A stretch of DNA of 64,000 nt from Lasioglossum baleicum (taxonomy: Eukaryota; Arthropoda; Insecta; Hymenoptera; Halictidae). The translations under genes and the position numbers were made by a program. Position 1 is the first letter of the stretch. Every line of letters starts with the position of its first letter. The stretch lies in the NCBI RefSeq assembly GCF_051020765.1, contig NC_134944.1, forward strand, positions 2,790,001 to 2,854,000. The letters run 5' to 3'. The notes beneath the pieces were generated by a model. That model was not told the origin of the DNA, did not search any database, and was given only the letters and a program-made list of their open reading frames with translations. This document shows positions 1 through 11,130 of the stretch, piece after piece.

Positions 1-2783
1 TTTCATTTTGATTGCTGCTTGAAGCAATATTTAAACAATAGCAATTTTATAGGAGTTTAAAGTTTGTATACTTGTTTTGCAAAAAATGTAGAGTAGTCCT
101 TTGGATCCTTTGTTCTTTGAATTAGTGTTGCGCAGTAAAAGGATCGCGTTTGCTTTTAGCCCTTCGACATTTCAGGCGCCCATGCTCCAGCTGCAACGAT
201 CCACTGCAAAATAGTGCAAAAGTGGTTGCAGTCGATACGGCTGCCGGGTGCGGTGTAGCCCCACTTCGTAGATAAGTCAATGCCTCGTTGGTAATGTTAG
301 TTTGTCACAGATGGCGCTCTCAGTCGCAAATTCATGTGATATTTATGAATTTTATTATTTATGAACTTTATATTTTAAATAACCACCAAAAAATAACAAT
401 TTTAGGTAAGAGCACGGTACATTACAATGAAAAGTACCAATCAAAGATAAAGTCTAATAAAACACCAGTCACAGAATTAACTGTATAGCATATTATTAAC
501 AACAACCGAGAGTAAAAAAAAGTAGCAAGAAGCGTGGATACATTGCAATGAAAAGTTATCGATTAAATACGAAAGGATGATATATTATCCTAAAAGAAAA
601 AATCAAACTAAAGTTAAAATGGCGTACATTATGAACAGAGGCATAATCATTTTATTTACAAAAGAAATCGTGAAGGAATTGTTGTGGAGGATTTAATGTG
701 GGGTTCTTACTTTTGCCCGGTTGATGATTTAAAGAAAAAGAGGCATAAAAAAAGGGAAATAAAAGAGAAAAGCGAGTCGCAGACATCGGCGCCAGATCTC
801 AAAGGTACGGTAATACGACACGTACTTTTAAGGGTGGATAGAAGGGGTCAAAGAATCGGGAGGAGAATTACCTTGAGATTATGAAAAGTACAGAGAGAGA
901 GGCAGGGAATTGAATACGACACTGCTAGGTGGAACCATTCGCATCCGGGTCATTAAAAGCGGTTCCTTCTGAACCCTACAGACACTGCCGTCACAATGCG
1001 TCGCAATGGGAATAATATACTCTATTTACAAATTAAAATATCCGATTTCAAAATATTCCGCGCGGTATTTTATCAATATTGGCCCCATCTGTGCCTCGCG
1101 CAGCCTTACCGCATTATGTATCCCCTTCTACGATTTCTCTAATTATTTCCTGGCGCTTGTGCCGGTTAATTTTCTTTGGGAACCGGCCATTATTGCTAAT
1201 TATTCTATCAACATTCCTTTTCTTTGTGAACGATGTTCTACTAAGTCGAAATAATTGGAGATTTTGATTTCGCGCATTACCTAATTTTCTTATTTACGTT
1301 TCGGTAGTTTGATGATCGAAAACGGGTCTCACTTTTTGCGAGAATTTCGGTGGGTACAGTTAAAAAAGGTCTGGCTACTGTAACGAAAAAAGAAACTGCG
1401 CGCGGAAGAACGGTGTCATTCGTTTTTTGCACCAATTTTTTCGGCCAACCTGTCGTAAAACTCCGTAAACGTGCAGTTTTTTCCGTTACAGTGGCAATGC
1501 TAGTGGGACCGATTTTTTCCGTTAGAAAGTATTCCCGTTAAAAAAAGCCGCGGCCGAATAATTTACAGCGTTACCGTTTTTTTCCGCCCCCGGGCGAAAC
1601 CGAGAAAAACGACAGAAAACGGACCCTTTAGCCGGCAATTTTTATCGGCGTTATTAAGAAAAAATCGAAGCTGCAAACCAACAGCTAGAAAACCGTGTTC
1701 GCTCGAAAACAGACTGCTGTAAACCAAAGGCAAAAATCCGTTACTTAAAAAAGTTGACTTTCCGACTGCGCCCTTCGAAGTGCAGTTTTTTGGCCTCCTG
1801 GAAAATACTGGTCCGAACATTTTTCAAGCTGGGATACCGTCGCTTTACGACACCCTTTTACCGTAAAAATTCGAACGGTTTTTTCGATGGAAAAACTGTC
1901 GGAAATGGTTTAAAAAGGCACTCCAGCATTCCGCATGTTTTTCCAATCGCTGCAGTAAGAAATATGGCACGTTTTTCTTTCGTTTCTGTAGAAAATATGT
2001 TCGACAAGTTCTGTCAACGGGTTTCTACAAAAAACGAACGCCACGTAACCGAAATGGCGTATTAATAAATTAACAGTTTTGCTCGGCAGCATTTTCCTCG
2101 CCACTTTTTGGTGCATATATTATTTCCGGTTCCTCCTGGTAGAGCAGCAACGCTCCTCTAACGAGATTAGAATGTCGAGAGATCTCTTGTGTCGAGGCGG
2201 CTCCACAATGTAATATGGAAACATTTATATACAGAGAGGCGCAAACTGAAACGGTTGTTACCGGTTTCCACGGGTGTTCGCCGTCGGTTTCCAACGAGTA
2301 CGTGAGCCCGGATACGCCCTTTGGGAACGGTACTTTCAATAAATCCCCGGAAACTCAGAAATTTTCCGTTTATTATTTTAATTAGAGCCTTCGGGCCACG
2401 TTTAACGAGAGAGAGTCCCCGGCTCTGGCTGCGTTTACACTTTATATACCTACAAGCCCAGCCAGCCCGGCGCGGCGTGACAATGGAACATGATATTATC
2501 GACTTTCGTGTAGCGTAATCCGCGGTACAATCGTGCAACAGAGAGCTCCCCGTATTTCTTATTATCCGCTCCCGGTAACAAGCGACCCACGTCATTTTAC
2601 CTTTTCTCTTTTAGGGAAAATTCATTATACGCCGGCACGCGGCTGCAATTCTCTCTCCCGTTTCTCAAATCAATTAGAAATATGCTACTCATTTTTCCCG
2701 ACTCTCGCACATTCGTCTAAGAAAAATTAGGTACGAATATCACTTCCTAGTAAAAGCATTTTGAACCTGTTCTTCTTTTTGTT
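1..2783. other. Intergenic DNA, no gene recognised
   Basis: No convincing coding region, RNA gene or complete transposon is visible. Between about 1350 and 1960 the sequence is unusually rich in short tracts of the form TTTTTTCCGTTA, CGTTTTTTCC and their complements. An 18-base string at about 1799-1816 (gaaaatactggtccgaac) recurs near 16187-16204, so part of this stretch is probably an old dispersed repeat. Open frames here are short, overlap on both strands and encode low-complexity residues. Confidence 0.6.
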
Positions 2784-2964
2784 AGGCTGGATTTATAGTG
2801 GAGCTGCGAGCATCGATGATAGCGGCGCGGCGGCGCGGTGAAAACAAACCAACATTCGTGACAACATTTCGACACATACTAATGAAAAAGTACATATGTA
2901 TTTTCTTTGTTTTTCTTTTTTTTTTCACGGCACAGCTCACCACGCTGCTCCACTATAAATCCAC
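2784..2964. mobile_element. Short inverted-repeat element (MITE), ~180 bp
   Basis: The left end (around 2789-2804) reads GGATTTATAGTGGAGC and the right end (around 2947-2962) is its exact reverse complement GCTCCACTATAAATCC. A few further bases match imperfectly on each side. The interior is a GC-rich stretch (gcggcgcggcggcgcgg) followed by a T-rich stretch and has no open frame. Length and structure fit a non-autonomous DNA transposon. No clear target-site duplication was identified, so the superfamily and exact outer boundary are unassigned. Confidence 0.72.
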
Positions 2965-5900
2965 ACTTACTCTATGAGTAGAATTACAAAAGATGTGCTG
3001 ACCCCTGGCCTAAGACAAATTAACGCCCACTGAAAATCGTTCACCGACAGTGAAAAATATTTTGTAGTCGTTTTCACGGCAGAATTCTAGTTTAAAAAAA
3101 AAATAGTGGGCTATAGTTTGCGGTCCAACGCACCGGTTGGAGGGATTATGGTTGTACGGAAGACGACGACAGGAAGGAAAGACGCCGCGCCGGTCGGATG
3201 AAAATATGTACTATTAAAGAGGAAATAAGGCCGAGAGGAACGGGGATAGAGACGGAGAGAAAGGGAGTGACAAAAGAGAAATAGAGGGAAGAGGGAGTAA
3301 CCACGAAGAGGGGTTGGCGTTTTCATCGGAAAGGAAGGTCGGTTCTGGCGTCTCGTTACAGCGGTTGGTTGCTGAAAGCGTTGGATGACGCGGAGGTGGC
3401 GTGAGGCGGTAGATGAAAACTCCCGGAGGGTGAAGCGGTCCTGCCGTGTTTTTCGCCGATTGAATCAATTAAAGAGGAAAAACTCCCAGGGTAAAATATT
3501 CGAGACGTGTCCTTTCAGTCTTGTGCCGCGGGTATAACCATACGTGTGTGTGTGCGCGCGGGCTCGTGTGCTCGCGCATCCGTACCAATCGAGACGCGCG
3601 ATGATGATGGCCGGCTTTCAAAATTGTCGGACTTTGTGGACCCCGGCCGGAATTGGTTTTGCCTTCGCCCCTGGGTCCGGCAAGAAATATTGCAGATATT
3701 ATTGCTCGGCTGTTGCTAACTCTCTGCTAACGAGATTATAGTAACCGGCGACCAGAGAAACTCCTCCGAGCAATTTAGTAAATCGTAGAACTCGAACAAT
3801 TTTATCTAATCTAGATTCACGTTTATTTCGAGAACCTGTTGTAAATTTTATTGCAGTAAATTGCGACGTTCTATTATCTAGAGTGACGCGTTTATTAACG
3901 CACCAGCAACTCTACAAATTCATTCGATCTTGCATTAGTTTGATTGTTGCAGACAAAATAGAAACAGAAATTTATTTTCTTCCCTATTACGTTTAGTCAG
4001 TTGATAATTTTTGCTATTTTAAATTAAACACCTACTCATTTTTGTCACAAATGCGTAAAATCCGCAGTCTACTGATAAGTCTCCATTTTTTTCTGTTACA
4101 TCGAGGCAAGAGGCAGCGAATTCGACGGAGATAGAACATGCAAAAAGGCGAGAGAGAGAGAGGATAGAAGAGAGGGGGGCAGGGAAGTGTCAGGCAACAG
4201 GGTTTAATCTCTTAATTACCGAGGAATAGATTCTCGCGCAGTCGCTCTAAAGTCGTCGCGAAGATTAGCGGTAACAGTAGTCCGGTAAGCTGTTCATCCG
4301 GCTTGTTTGTTAAATAATATCATCGCTATCTTGATACAGGAGTGCCGTAATCTCTTTTGCTCCTGTACAAGGTGAACGGAACACTTTGCATCAGCCATCT
4401 TTTGCCAGACGAAAATTTTTACCTTTTCCTTTAGTTCCTCTAATTTCATCTGCTATTCTTGTCTATTCGTAGAATTCAATGAAATTAATTCGCATTTATA
4501 AATTCTTCAATATTACTAGATACTTTTGATACATCCTACATAAGTACGAGATATCTCGCGTGCGACGCGTTAATTCACGAGCAAACAACGAACGACTCTA
4601 TCTATAATTGTAAGTCGTTCGCAAATGAAATTGTTTGTTCGACGCAGACACGCCTGTTTCGAAGATTCCGCAACAATTACGTCTGACATTTCGCGAACGC
4701 TATCGGAAGGATCGATTCAGCAGATATTGAAAGCGACCAACAGATTCCTAATTGACAGTTTCGCACGGTGCTGCGTCGTTTCGATGACACGTTCATAGTT
4801 CCGCCGTTCCTGGAAGCGTTCGGCCAACTATAACTTCCGTGATACTACTCTTAACAGCAGTGTATACATACGGATCACTTGTCCACTGAAAAGTGCCCGA
4901 CAAACAGTATCCTTTCATCTTGTTAATTACACAAATTCATTTCTGTTTCTGATCCCCGTTCGTTCCTTAATTAAACGACTCCACGGAAACACGAAAGTAA
5001 TTTCGAGGGTAACAGAAGGTTCATAGCAATTCTACCAACCAATGAAACGAAAGTACCAGTATTGACAATGATGCTGTAATTCTTACCTCTCTTCTCTAAC
5101 GAGTATCATCAGGCGGACCTAATTCAAAGAATACAACATTGTATCAGGCCCTTTGTGACCCAGTCACAGTACCTTTTCTTCGTATCTCGCTGTTCCTCTG
5201 GGAAGTACGGCGGTTTACAAACCAGATTAATGGAACAATGGCGAAGAAGAGGCGACTCCGATTTTATTTTACGATTCCCGATATTCTAACGACGGCCACC
5301 ATTATCTCGGTGAAACGCGTGGTTCAATGAGGCCCTGTGTTCCATTGCAGGCGACGAGGTCGGTCAGTTTCGTGGAGGTTGGGGCTTTACAGTGAAACTC
5401 CACTGCTTTCGAATTTATTGTCGTCGGTAGTATTTCTGTCCCTCGGGCTGGCCTCGCTTGACCATTTTCGAACCCCTGGCACAATTGTCGGGCCCCAGGT
5501 CCACACTGGGTCATACAGTTTCGGGGTAGACTAGCGAGTTTCGCGAAAAGGATTACCGCTCGTCGCCGGATGTTATGGATATGGGTCGCCTATCAGCCAT
5601 CCCAGCCATAATTCTGAAACACGAGTCACCATATACATTCTCAACGAACGATTTCGGGGAACCGTCTCCGAAACGAACAAACCAGCTTGTTGTCGATCTC
5701 GCGCTGAAAATTTTGTGAAACAATTCAAACGAATGTAGCAACAGGAAAAGACACATTTTTCTCGACTTGCTCTACAATTTCGAGCACTGAAAACATCGCA
5801 GAAGAAGCAAGAAGGTAAAGAAGAAACCACCGGTCCTCTCACAAATCACTCGGGCACGTCAAAATTTTCCGGGGCCACCGTAATATAACTTTTATAGGAG

Positions 5901-6376
5901 GCCACAAATGGCTACCGTGCCTTGTCTCTCCCGGTCGCTTCCTTTTTCTATTCTTCTCCATTTTTTTTTCTTCTCTTCCTCCGGCCGAGCTTTCCGAGTT
6001 TCCCTCAAATTTTCGGGAACGTAAAAACTTTTATGACACATGCGGTAAGCCAAGAATCGTTTCGCCACTCACCGCAGCTACGGACCTGGACGGCTTTTTT
6101 TCTCGGGGCCATCCGAGAAAATTCCAAAACCTCCGGCTAGGATAGTAAATCATCTTCGACCTTTTTCTCGGGCACATTGTTTTTACTTTTATGGCAGGCA
6201 CCGGCTTTTATTCCGGCGACCACTAGTCGGTTGCGATCTCGAATCGAGAACCCATCTCTGGTTTTGCATCAATGGAGTTTCACTCTTCTTTGTTCCGCTC
6301 TCTTTTTGTTTTTTTTCTACGACGAATTTTTTCGAACGACGGAAACATTGCAAAAGAAATGATCACGCGATAGATC
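2965..6376. other. Intergenic DNA, no gene recognised
   Basis: No gene is supported. A short alternating CA/GCGC tract lies at about 3543-3580 and a GA-rich tract at 4148-4180. At 4051-4070 there is a solitary right-hand terminus (atgcg...ccgcagtct, followed by TA) of the short-element family seen complete at 6377, 15454 and 63346. No matching left end was seen nearby. Confidence 0.55.
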
Positions 6377-6549
6377 GACTGCGGTGGTTTATGCAAAATC
6401 AAAATTCTCAGCATCGGTTGCAACGAATAGAAATCAGGTAGAATGTTATTTCCTCCCTAAATAATTTGAACAGATGAAAAACAATATATAGATATCTTGA
6501 CATTTTCGAATTTCGTTGCTATAAAATAAAGACATAAAGATCCACAGTC
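6377..6549. mobile_element. MITE of the AGACTGCGGAT family, copy 1
   Basis: The left end is gactgcggtggtttatgc and the right end is the reverse complement of gactgtggatctttatg, giving imperfect ~18-bp inverted termini around 173 bp. The interior (gttatttcctccctaaat, then an AT-rich part with tatagatat) is recognisably homologous to the interior of the copy at 63346-63512. The right end is followed by TA, as in other family members, suggesting a TA target-site duplication and a Tc1/mariner-type mobiliser (inference). Confidence 0.75.
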
Positions 6550-8052
6550 TAGTGATAGGTTCAAACGAGTTCCGTGCTCTGGCTAACGTTACGTGTTATG
6601 ACGTCGTGTGGACAAAAAAGGCTACGCTGGACGACGTAGGGGATGGACGATCTTCTATGGCATCGCTGATGGTCCATGCATATGTAAAGATTTCTCGAAA
6701 GGGCTTCCTCTGTGGCAGTTCTGCTACAGAGATGCAAGAAGGGCTTCCCGTTCGCGTGTTCCCTGCATTTATTTTATGTAACCGTGGTCGTGTCACCCAG
6801 CTCCGGCATCACGATCATCCGGCAATGTTTTATATAAATTTTTAACTTGATTACACACAAGAAGCTTGCACACGCGAGAGCCCCTGTTACCGCACGCTGC
6901 CGTTTCATACCAGAGTTCTAGGATATAGAAGAGAGTACATGGCCATTATATTTATTTGAAATTGCAGTAACTTTGAAAATCTCGGTAAGCTGTAGAGATT
7001 GGAGATGGCGTGCACGGATCATGAGATTAGACTGCGGATCTTTATGCAAAATAAAAGTGTTCTGCATTTATTCTGGGAAGCAGGGATAAAATAAAAGTTG
7101 ATTTCATCTTTGGCTTTGTTACATTGAAAACAACATTCTTAAATTTTTCTAATCTTTTGCTATTATCTATTTCATTTCTATTCGATATAGTATCTCTTTG
7201 AACTTGCAGAGTCAATTTGCTCGCTGCCATCGTGATTGTTCATCTGAAGGATTGCTTTCACCCCCTGAAGAATTTGCATCGAAGATGTCCATCTCGGAAG
7301 GGTTAAAAAGCGTAACAAAGACAGCACGGATGTGAAAAGAGGATGGAGAAGGGAGGAAGCAAAGTGTCTTCGAGAAGAAGGAAGGGATGGCGCGGATACG
7401 AAGGGTGGTAGCATAAGCAGCATGAATCCTGGTCGGCAGGCAAAGCGCGTGGCGAGACGCGTCCCGGACAGACCGGTACGTGTTTGGCTCGCTTTTAAGA
7501 GGGCACCGTAAATTTTGTGGCCCAACAGGGTCGTAAACTCGTACCCGACCGAACAAACGGCTCTCGCGAGGTAGGGGTGCCACCGACCCACAGGGGGTGC
7601 ATTTGGTGCATCCTAGGCGCGCGCGAGCGCACGCCACCACCGCTGCTTGGTGCATCTTGCCGTGGTGCATCACGCCGCGCCGTCAACATGTCTGTCAACC
7701 TCTCTCCGGTTTCCTTGGAGAAAGTCCGCAATCGACTTTTGTCCCCGGTGATCACGGTAATCTCCCAGTAGGCTAGAGTGCGGCTAAAAGTCTGGCGGGG
7801 TGAGAGTGAGAAGTCCCGGCTCGAACATCTTTGTTTGTTAATCGCTGAGAGAAACCGTAGCAACAAGAAACTTCAATAATATCAAGTAAACTGCGTATGG
7901 CGTATAGCATCACTGAAAAATTCAAATCACTCAAAAAGTTGAGAGAGAAGGGGTGTAATCAAATTGTTTTAGATTCTCGGGCGTTTCCAAACTGAAACGT
8001 TACCGATCATTACTGAACTATAAACTGGACGCGTCGATCCACCAGCGGCGTT
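6550..8052. other. Intergenic DNA with a solitary MITE end
   Basis: No gene is supported. A left terminus of the AGACTGCGGAT family lies at 7029-7048 (agactgcggatctttatgc, preceded by TT) and is followed by related interior sequence, but no right end was found. It is probably a truncated copy. Overlapping 80-150-codon open frames at 7180-7870 occur on both strands in a GC-rich stretch and share no recognisable motif. Confidence 0.5.
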
Positions 8053-8060
8053 CGTGGGGG
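8053..8060. repeat. Left target-site duplication of the hAT-type element
   Basis: The 8-mer CGTGGGGG directly abuts the left terminus and is repeated exactly at 8694-8701 after the right terminus. The unoccupied site lies in a GC-rich stretch that continues as gacgtgggg repeats to the right. Confidence 0.88.
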
Positions 8061-8693
8061 CAGAGTTGGGCAAAAATCAACTAATATTTAAAAATGACTA
8101 ATAGTCTGATTGATTGTTAGTCAAAACTTAAAAAAAGTCAGTTAAAACTTTTTGATTAGTTAGTCATAACTACATGACACTAGTTAGTCACAACTCTAAG
8201 TAATCGTTAGTTATTGCTTATTAGTTATGATTAATCATTAGTTAGTTTAAATGATCAGTCATAAATCTTTAGTCATCAGTCGCTATTGTGCGATTAACAT
8301 ACCTTAATATGTATACTTAACCTATATCGGAATTAGCAGTGACCAAACGTGTCATAATCTGTAATTTATATGTTTATAAACTAATAGGCTATTGTTTTGT
8401 TATTATTATGTCTTATTTTAACTTATAAACATTTTTAGTCATTAGTCATACTGAAATTCTGATTGCGTATTTAGTCATTAGTTAGGCCATTATATTCAGT
8501 AGTCAATATTCATTCTTGATAAAAATTTCGTCATTATTCATTAGTCATTACGCTCAAATACTTATGTAGTCATTACGTGACTATGAAGTCACGCTCAAGT
8601 ATTTACTTAGTCATTAATTATTAGTCACTTTTGTAGAGCTTATGAAGTTATTAGTCAATAATCATAATTGTGACTAGCGTTTGCCCAACTCTG
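8061..8693. mobile_element. hAT-type non-autonomous element, 633 bp, with 8-bp target duplication
   Basis: The termini are CAGAGTTGGGCAAA at 8061 and its reverse complement TTTGCCCAACTCTG ending at 8693. The element is flanked by a perfect 8-bp direct repeat CGTGGGGG at 8053-8060 and 8694-8701. CAG-type ends plus an 8-bp duplication are the signature of hAT transposons. There is no transposase open frame. The interior is almost entirely reiterated, degenerate TTAGTCATTA / TAACTAATGAC motifs in both orientations. The perfect duplication suggests a fairly recent insertion. Confidence 0.9.
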
Positions 8694-8701
8694 CGTGGGG
8701 G
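8694..8701. repeat. Right target-site duplication of the hAT-type element
   Basis: Exact repeat of the 8-mer at 8053-8060, immediately after the terminal CTG of the element. Confidence 0.88.
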
Positions 8702-9554
8702 ACGTGGGGGACGTGGGGCACGCCGAACCGATCGATAGATCGATGTCAGTATTTATTGCGTGTACAACGTTTACAATTAAAAATGCTTTGCACAATATGG
8801 TTGGTGACATGTAATTAAATAAAGATAGCCTCGCTAAAATGCAACGCTACGCCTTTGCCTTTCACAACGCATTCCGGTGTCTACGCCACGTAACACTTTC
8901 GCTCTTGATTCTGCATTTCAAATCCCGTGGACTCCACGTAACATTGATATTCGGGCACTCTTAAAAAGACAACGTTTCTAATATTGCACGATGCGACTCG
9001 AATTCTTTCGAGTTTACTCCACGACGTGGAACGAAAATTTTGGAAAGATTGCAATCGGTCGAAATTGCAGAGAAAATACGCCACACGTTCGTACGTACAC
9101 ACGTTACAAAATAAATGAACTAAATTAAATGCACCACGTGGTATATTTTGAATTATTTATTGAAGGAGAGTATTTGTTACAATATAATCACGATTTACAC
9201 TTCTCTATACGACTTGACCTGTCAAGCTCCGTCACCAAACTGTTATTTGGTGTCAAAGATCATCGAATGAATCAGTCGCATGATCTCGTCCCTCTGTAAC
9301 ATTAACTTCCTTGTTAGAGGCTCTCTTCGTATCATGCCCACTCTTTGATTCAACTGATGACGTGGCATGGTTGCCGTATGCACTATGCACGCTCAGTTGT
9401 ATTCGTGTTGTCGACTGTGAAGCTTGTGCACTCGCAAAGTAAGTGATAAGAGAAAACGAGACATTCCTGGCTCGATCCTGCAGCCGCACGCTGTACGTAA
9501 ATCTGTGAAATCATTTTTCGTAAAATATCGCAAACGACGATTTGTTTTTCAAGA
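8702..9554. other. Intergenic DNA upstream of the kinase-like gene, with an old dispersed repeat
   Basis: No gene is supported. About 8955-9085 resembles about 13540-13630 and 51890-52005: all end in a block like attgcagagaaaatac, and the first and last share a block like actcttaaaaagac. No TATA box or initiator can be assigned confidently in the 200 bases before the kinase-like start codon. Confidence 0.5.
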
Positions 9555-11130
9555 ATGGAGATGAAGAACGCGGAAGTCGATGAAACCGTTGTTCGGGAAG
9601 CACTGCGAAATCAGTTGTCCGACGAATCGGTGGAAATACTGAGCATCGCGAACCAATCCTTCTCAGAAAAAGGATTGAACTTCTTCAGCGAACTCCGCAT
9701 AGTTACCGTAAGGTACAGGGAAATTTCAAAAAATGGAGAATCGAGGGAGGAGCGTTCGACAGCGTTCGTTGTAAAATTGGATCCATTGGACGAATATGTA
9801 AAAGGCATGGCTCACCAACAGGACCTGTTCCCTGTCGAATCGAGGTTTTTGCGCGACGTTCTGCCGATGATAAGGGAGATGATCGATCATCCTGTAGGAC
9901 CACGATTATGGTTCAGCTGCGACGATCGTCGCGTGTTGATAATGGAGAATTTAAACGAGCAGCGATTTTTAATGAAGAATCGCCAGGAGGGCTTGACTTT
10001 CGGCCATTGCTGCTTAGTTTTGAAAACGATGGCGAAACTTCATGCGGCCTCTGTCGCCGTTCATGAAAAGGTTCTTATTTTATTTTTAACCCCCTCGACG
10101 CCCCTCGCGTCAACTTTTGTAAGATACCTCTATAAAACAATAATATTGTTCAGATTTAGAATATAGAAATATTCAATATTTCATTTCGGATGACGTTCGA
10201 GGTGGATTGATCTCTCTGTTGACTGTGAATGACTCTTTTATGCGACTATACTCGAGTGCATACGAGAGGTTCAGGTTTCCAACGAATTGTTTAGGGTAAC
10301 ATTATCATGCTTGATCTGCATAGAAGCCAGAACTGACGGAACCGTTCCGAGATGGTGGCATACTATCAAAGAAATGTCCGAAAGAGTTCTTACGATTAAT
10401 GGAAGTGAGTCTTCAGCGAATAGGCGAGCAGATAAATGGTTGGTCGGACGAGAAATGTGTCAGAGCAGCGCCGAAGATAATCGAGATGGCTAAGTCGATC
10501 GGAGAGAAGAGCATGAACGCATACGCATACGACCCGGATGAGTTTTGCGTGTTAAATCATGGGGACTGTTGGATCAACAATATCATGTTCAAAGAAAATG
10601 AGAGGGGCGAACCGGTCGATGTGCGTTTGGTAATGTTCGTTCTTCTTTTACTGTGCAAAACTAACAATATTACTAATCTCTCAGTTGTTAACCTGCGGCA
10701 CAGAATTATTGTGTATAAAAATTTTCAGGTCGACTACCAAATGGCCGTCTACACTTCTCCAGCAATCGATTTGCTGTACTTTCTAAACATTTGCCCGGAA
10801 TTCTCCATAATCTATGACAAAGACGATTATTTCGTCGAGCTGTACCTGAACACCTTGAAGGAGACCATGGAAAGAATAAACTGCAAAACGAGCCCGCCAA
10901 CGATGCAGCAGTTGAAACAAGCGTTGCACAAACGAAGAGCGTATGCCGTTTTCGCAGGTGTCGTGCTGCACTTGCGAATGATAGCGGACAAGGAAGATAC
11001 GGAGAATTTCACCGAGGTGTTGATGAAACTATGCGGGGAGACTAAAATGGACGTTCTCAAGAATCCGAATGCTGTGAAGCTGACGGCGAAAATGGTACCT
11101 GTGATGGACGAAAGGGCCTACTTCGACTGA
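9555..11130 (+). CDS. Ecdysteroid kinase-like protein (EcKinase / CHK-like family), three exons, 407 aa
   Basis: Three exons are seen: 9555-10070, 10324-10629 and 10729-11130. They are separated by GT-AG introns of 253 and 99 bp, both in phase 0, giving 407 residues; family members are usually about 400-430. The start is the first ATG (9555); a second in-frame ATG follows at 9561. Visible motifs are the N-lobe lysine in STAFVVKLDP (Lys74), hinge-like VLIMENL (about 127-133), KLHAAS (161-166), the Brenner catalytic motif HGDCWINN (His251, Asp253, Asn258) and metal-binding VDYQ (Asp276) followed by SPAIDLLYFL. The last is rejoined exactly across intron 2. Exon 2 begins with KPELTEPF at 10324, right after acceptor ATAG, which restores the open frame upstream of the internal Met at 10399. 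The family (PF02958 type) includes the silkmoth ecdysteroid 22-kinase; many insect paralogues are suspected to phosphorylate steroids or xenobiotics in the cytosol. The substrate here is unknown. The donor of intron 1 (AAG|GTTCTT) is weak. No paralogue lies beside it. Confidence 0.92.

Noticed and set aside
10287..10493. Open frame reading from 10287 in the kinase-like gene as a separate exon
   Set aside because: It would need a 12-bp intron (10405-10416) to rejoin the HGD-containing frame; the alternative acceptor at 10322-10323 gives a phase-0 exon with family-like sequence.
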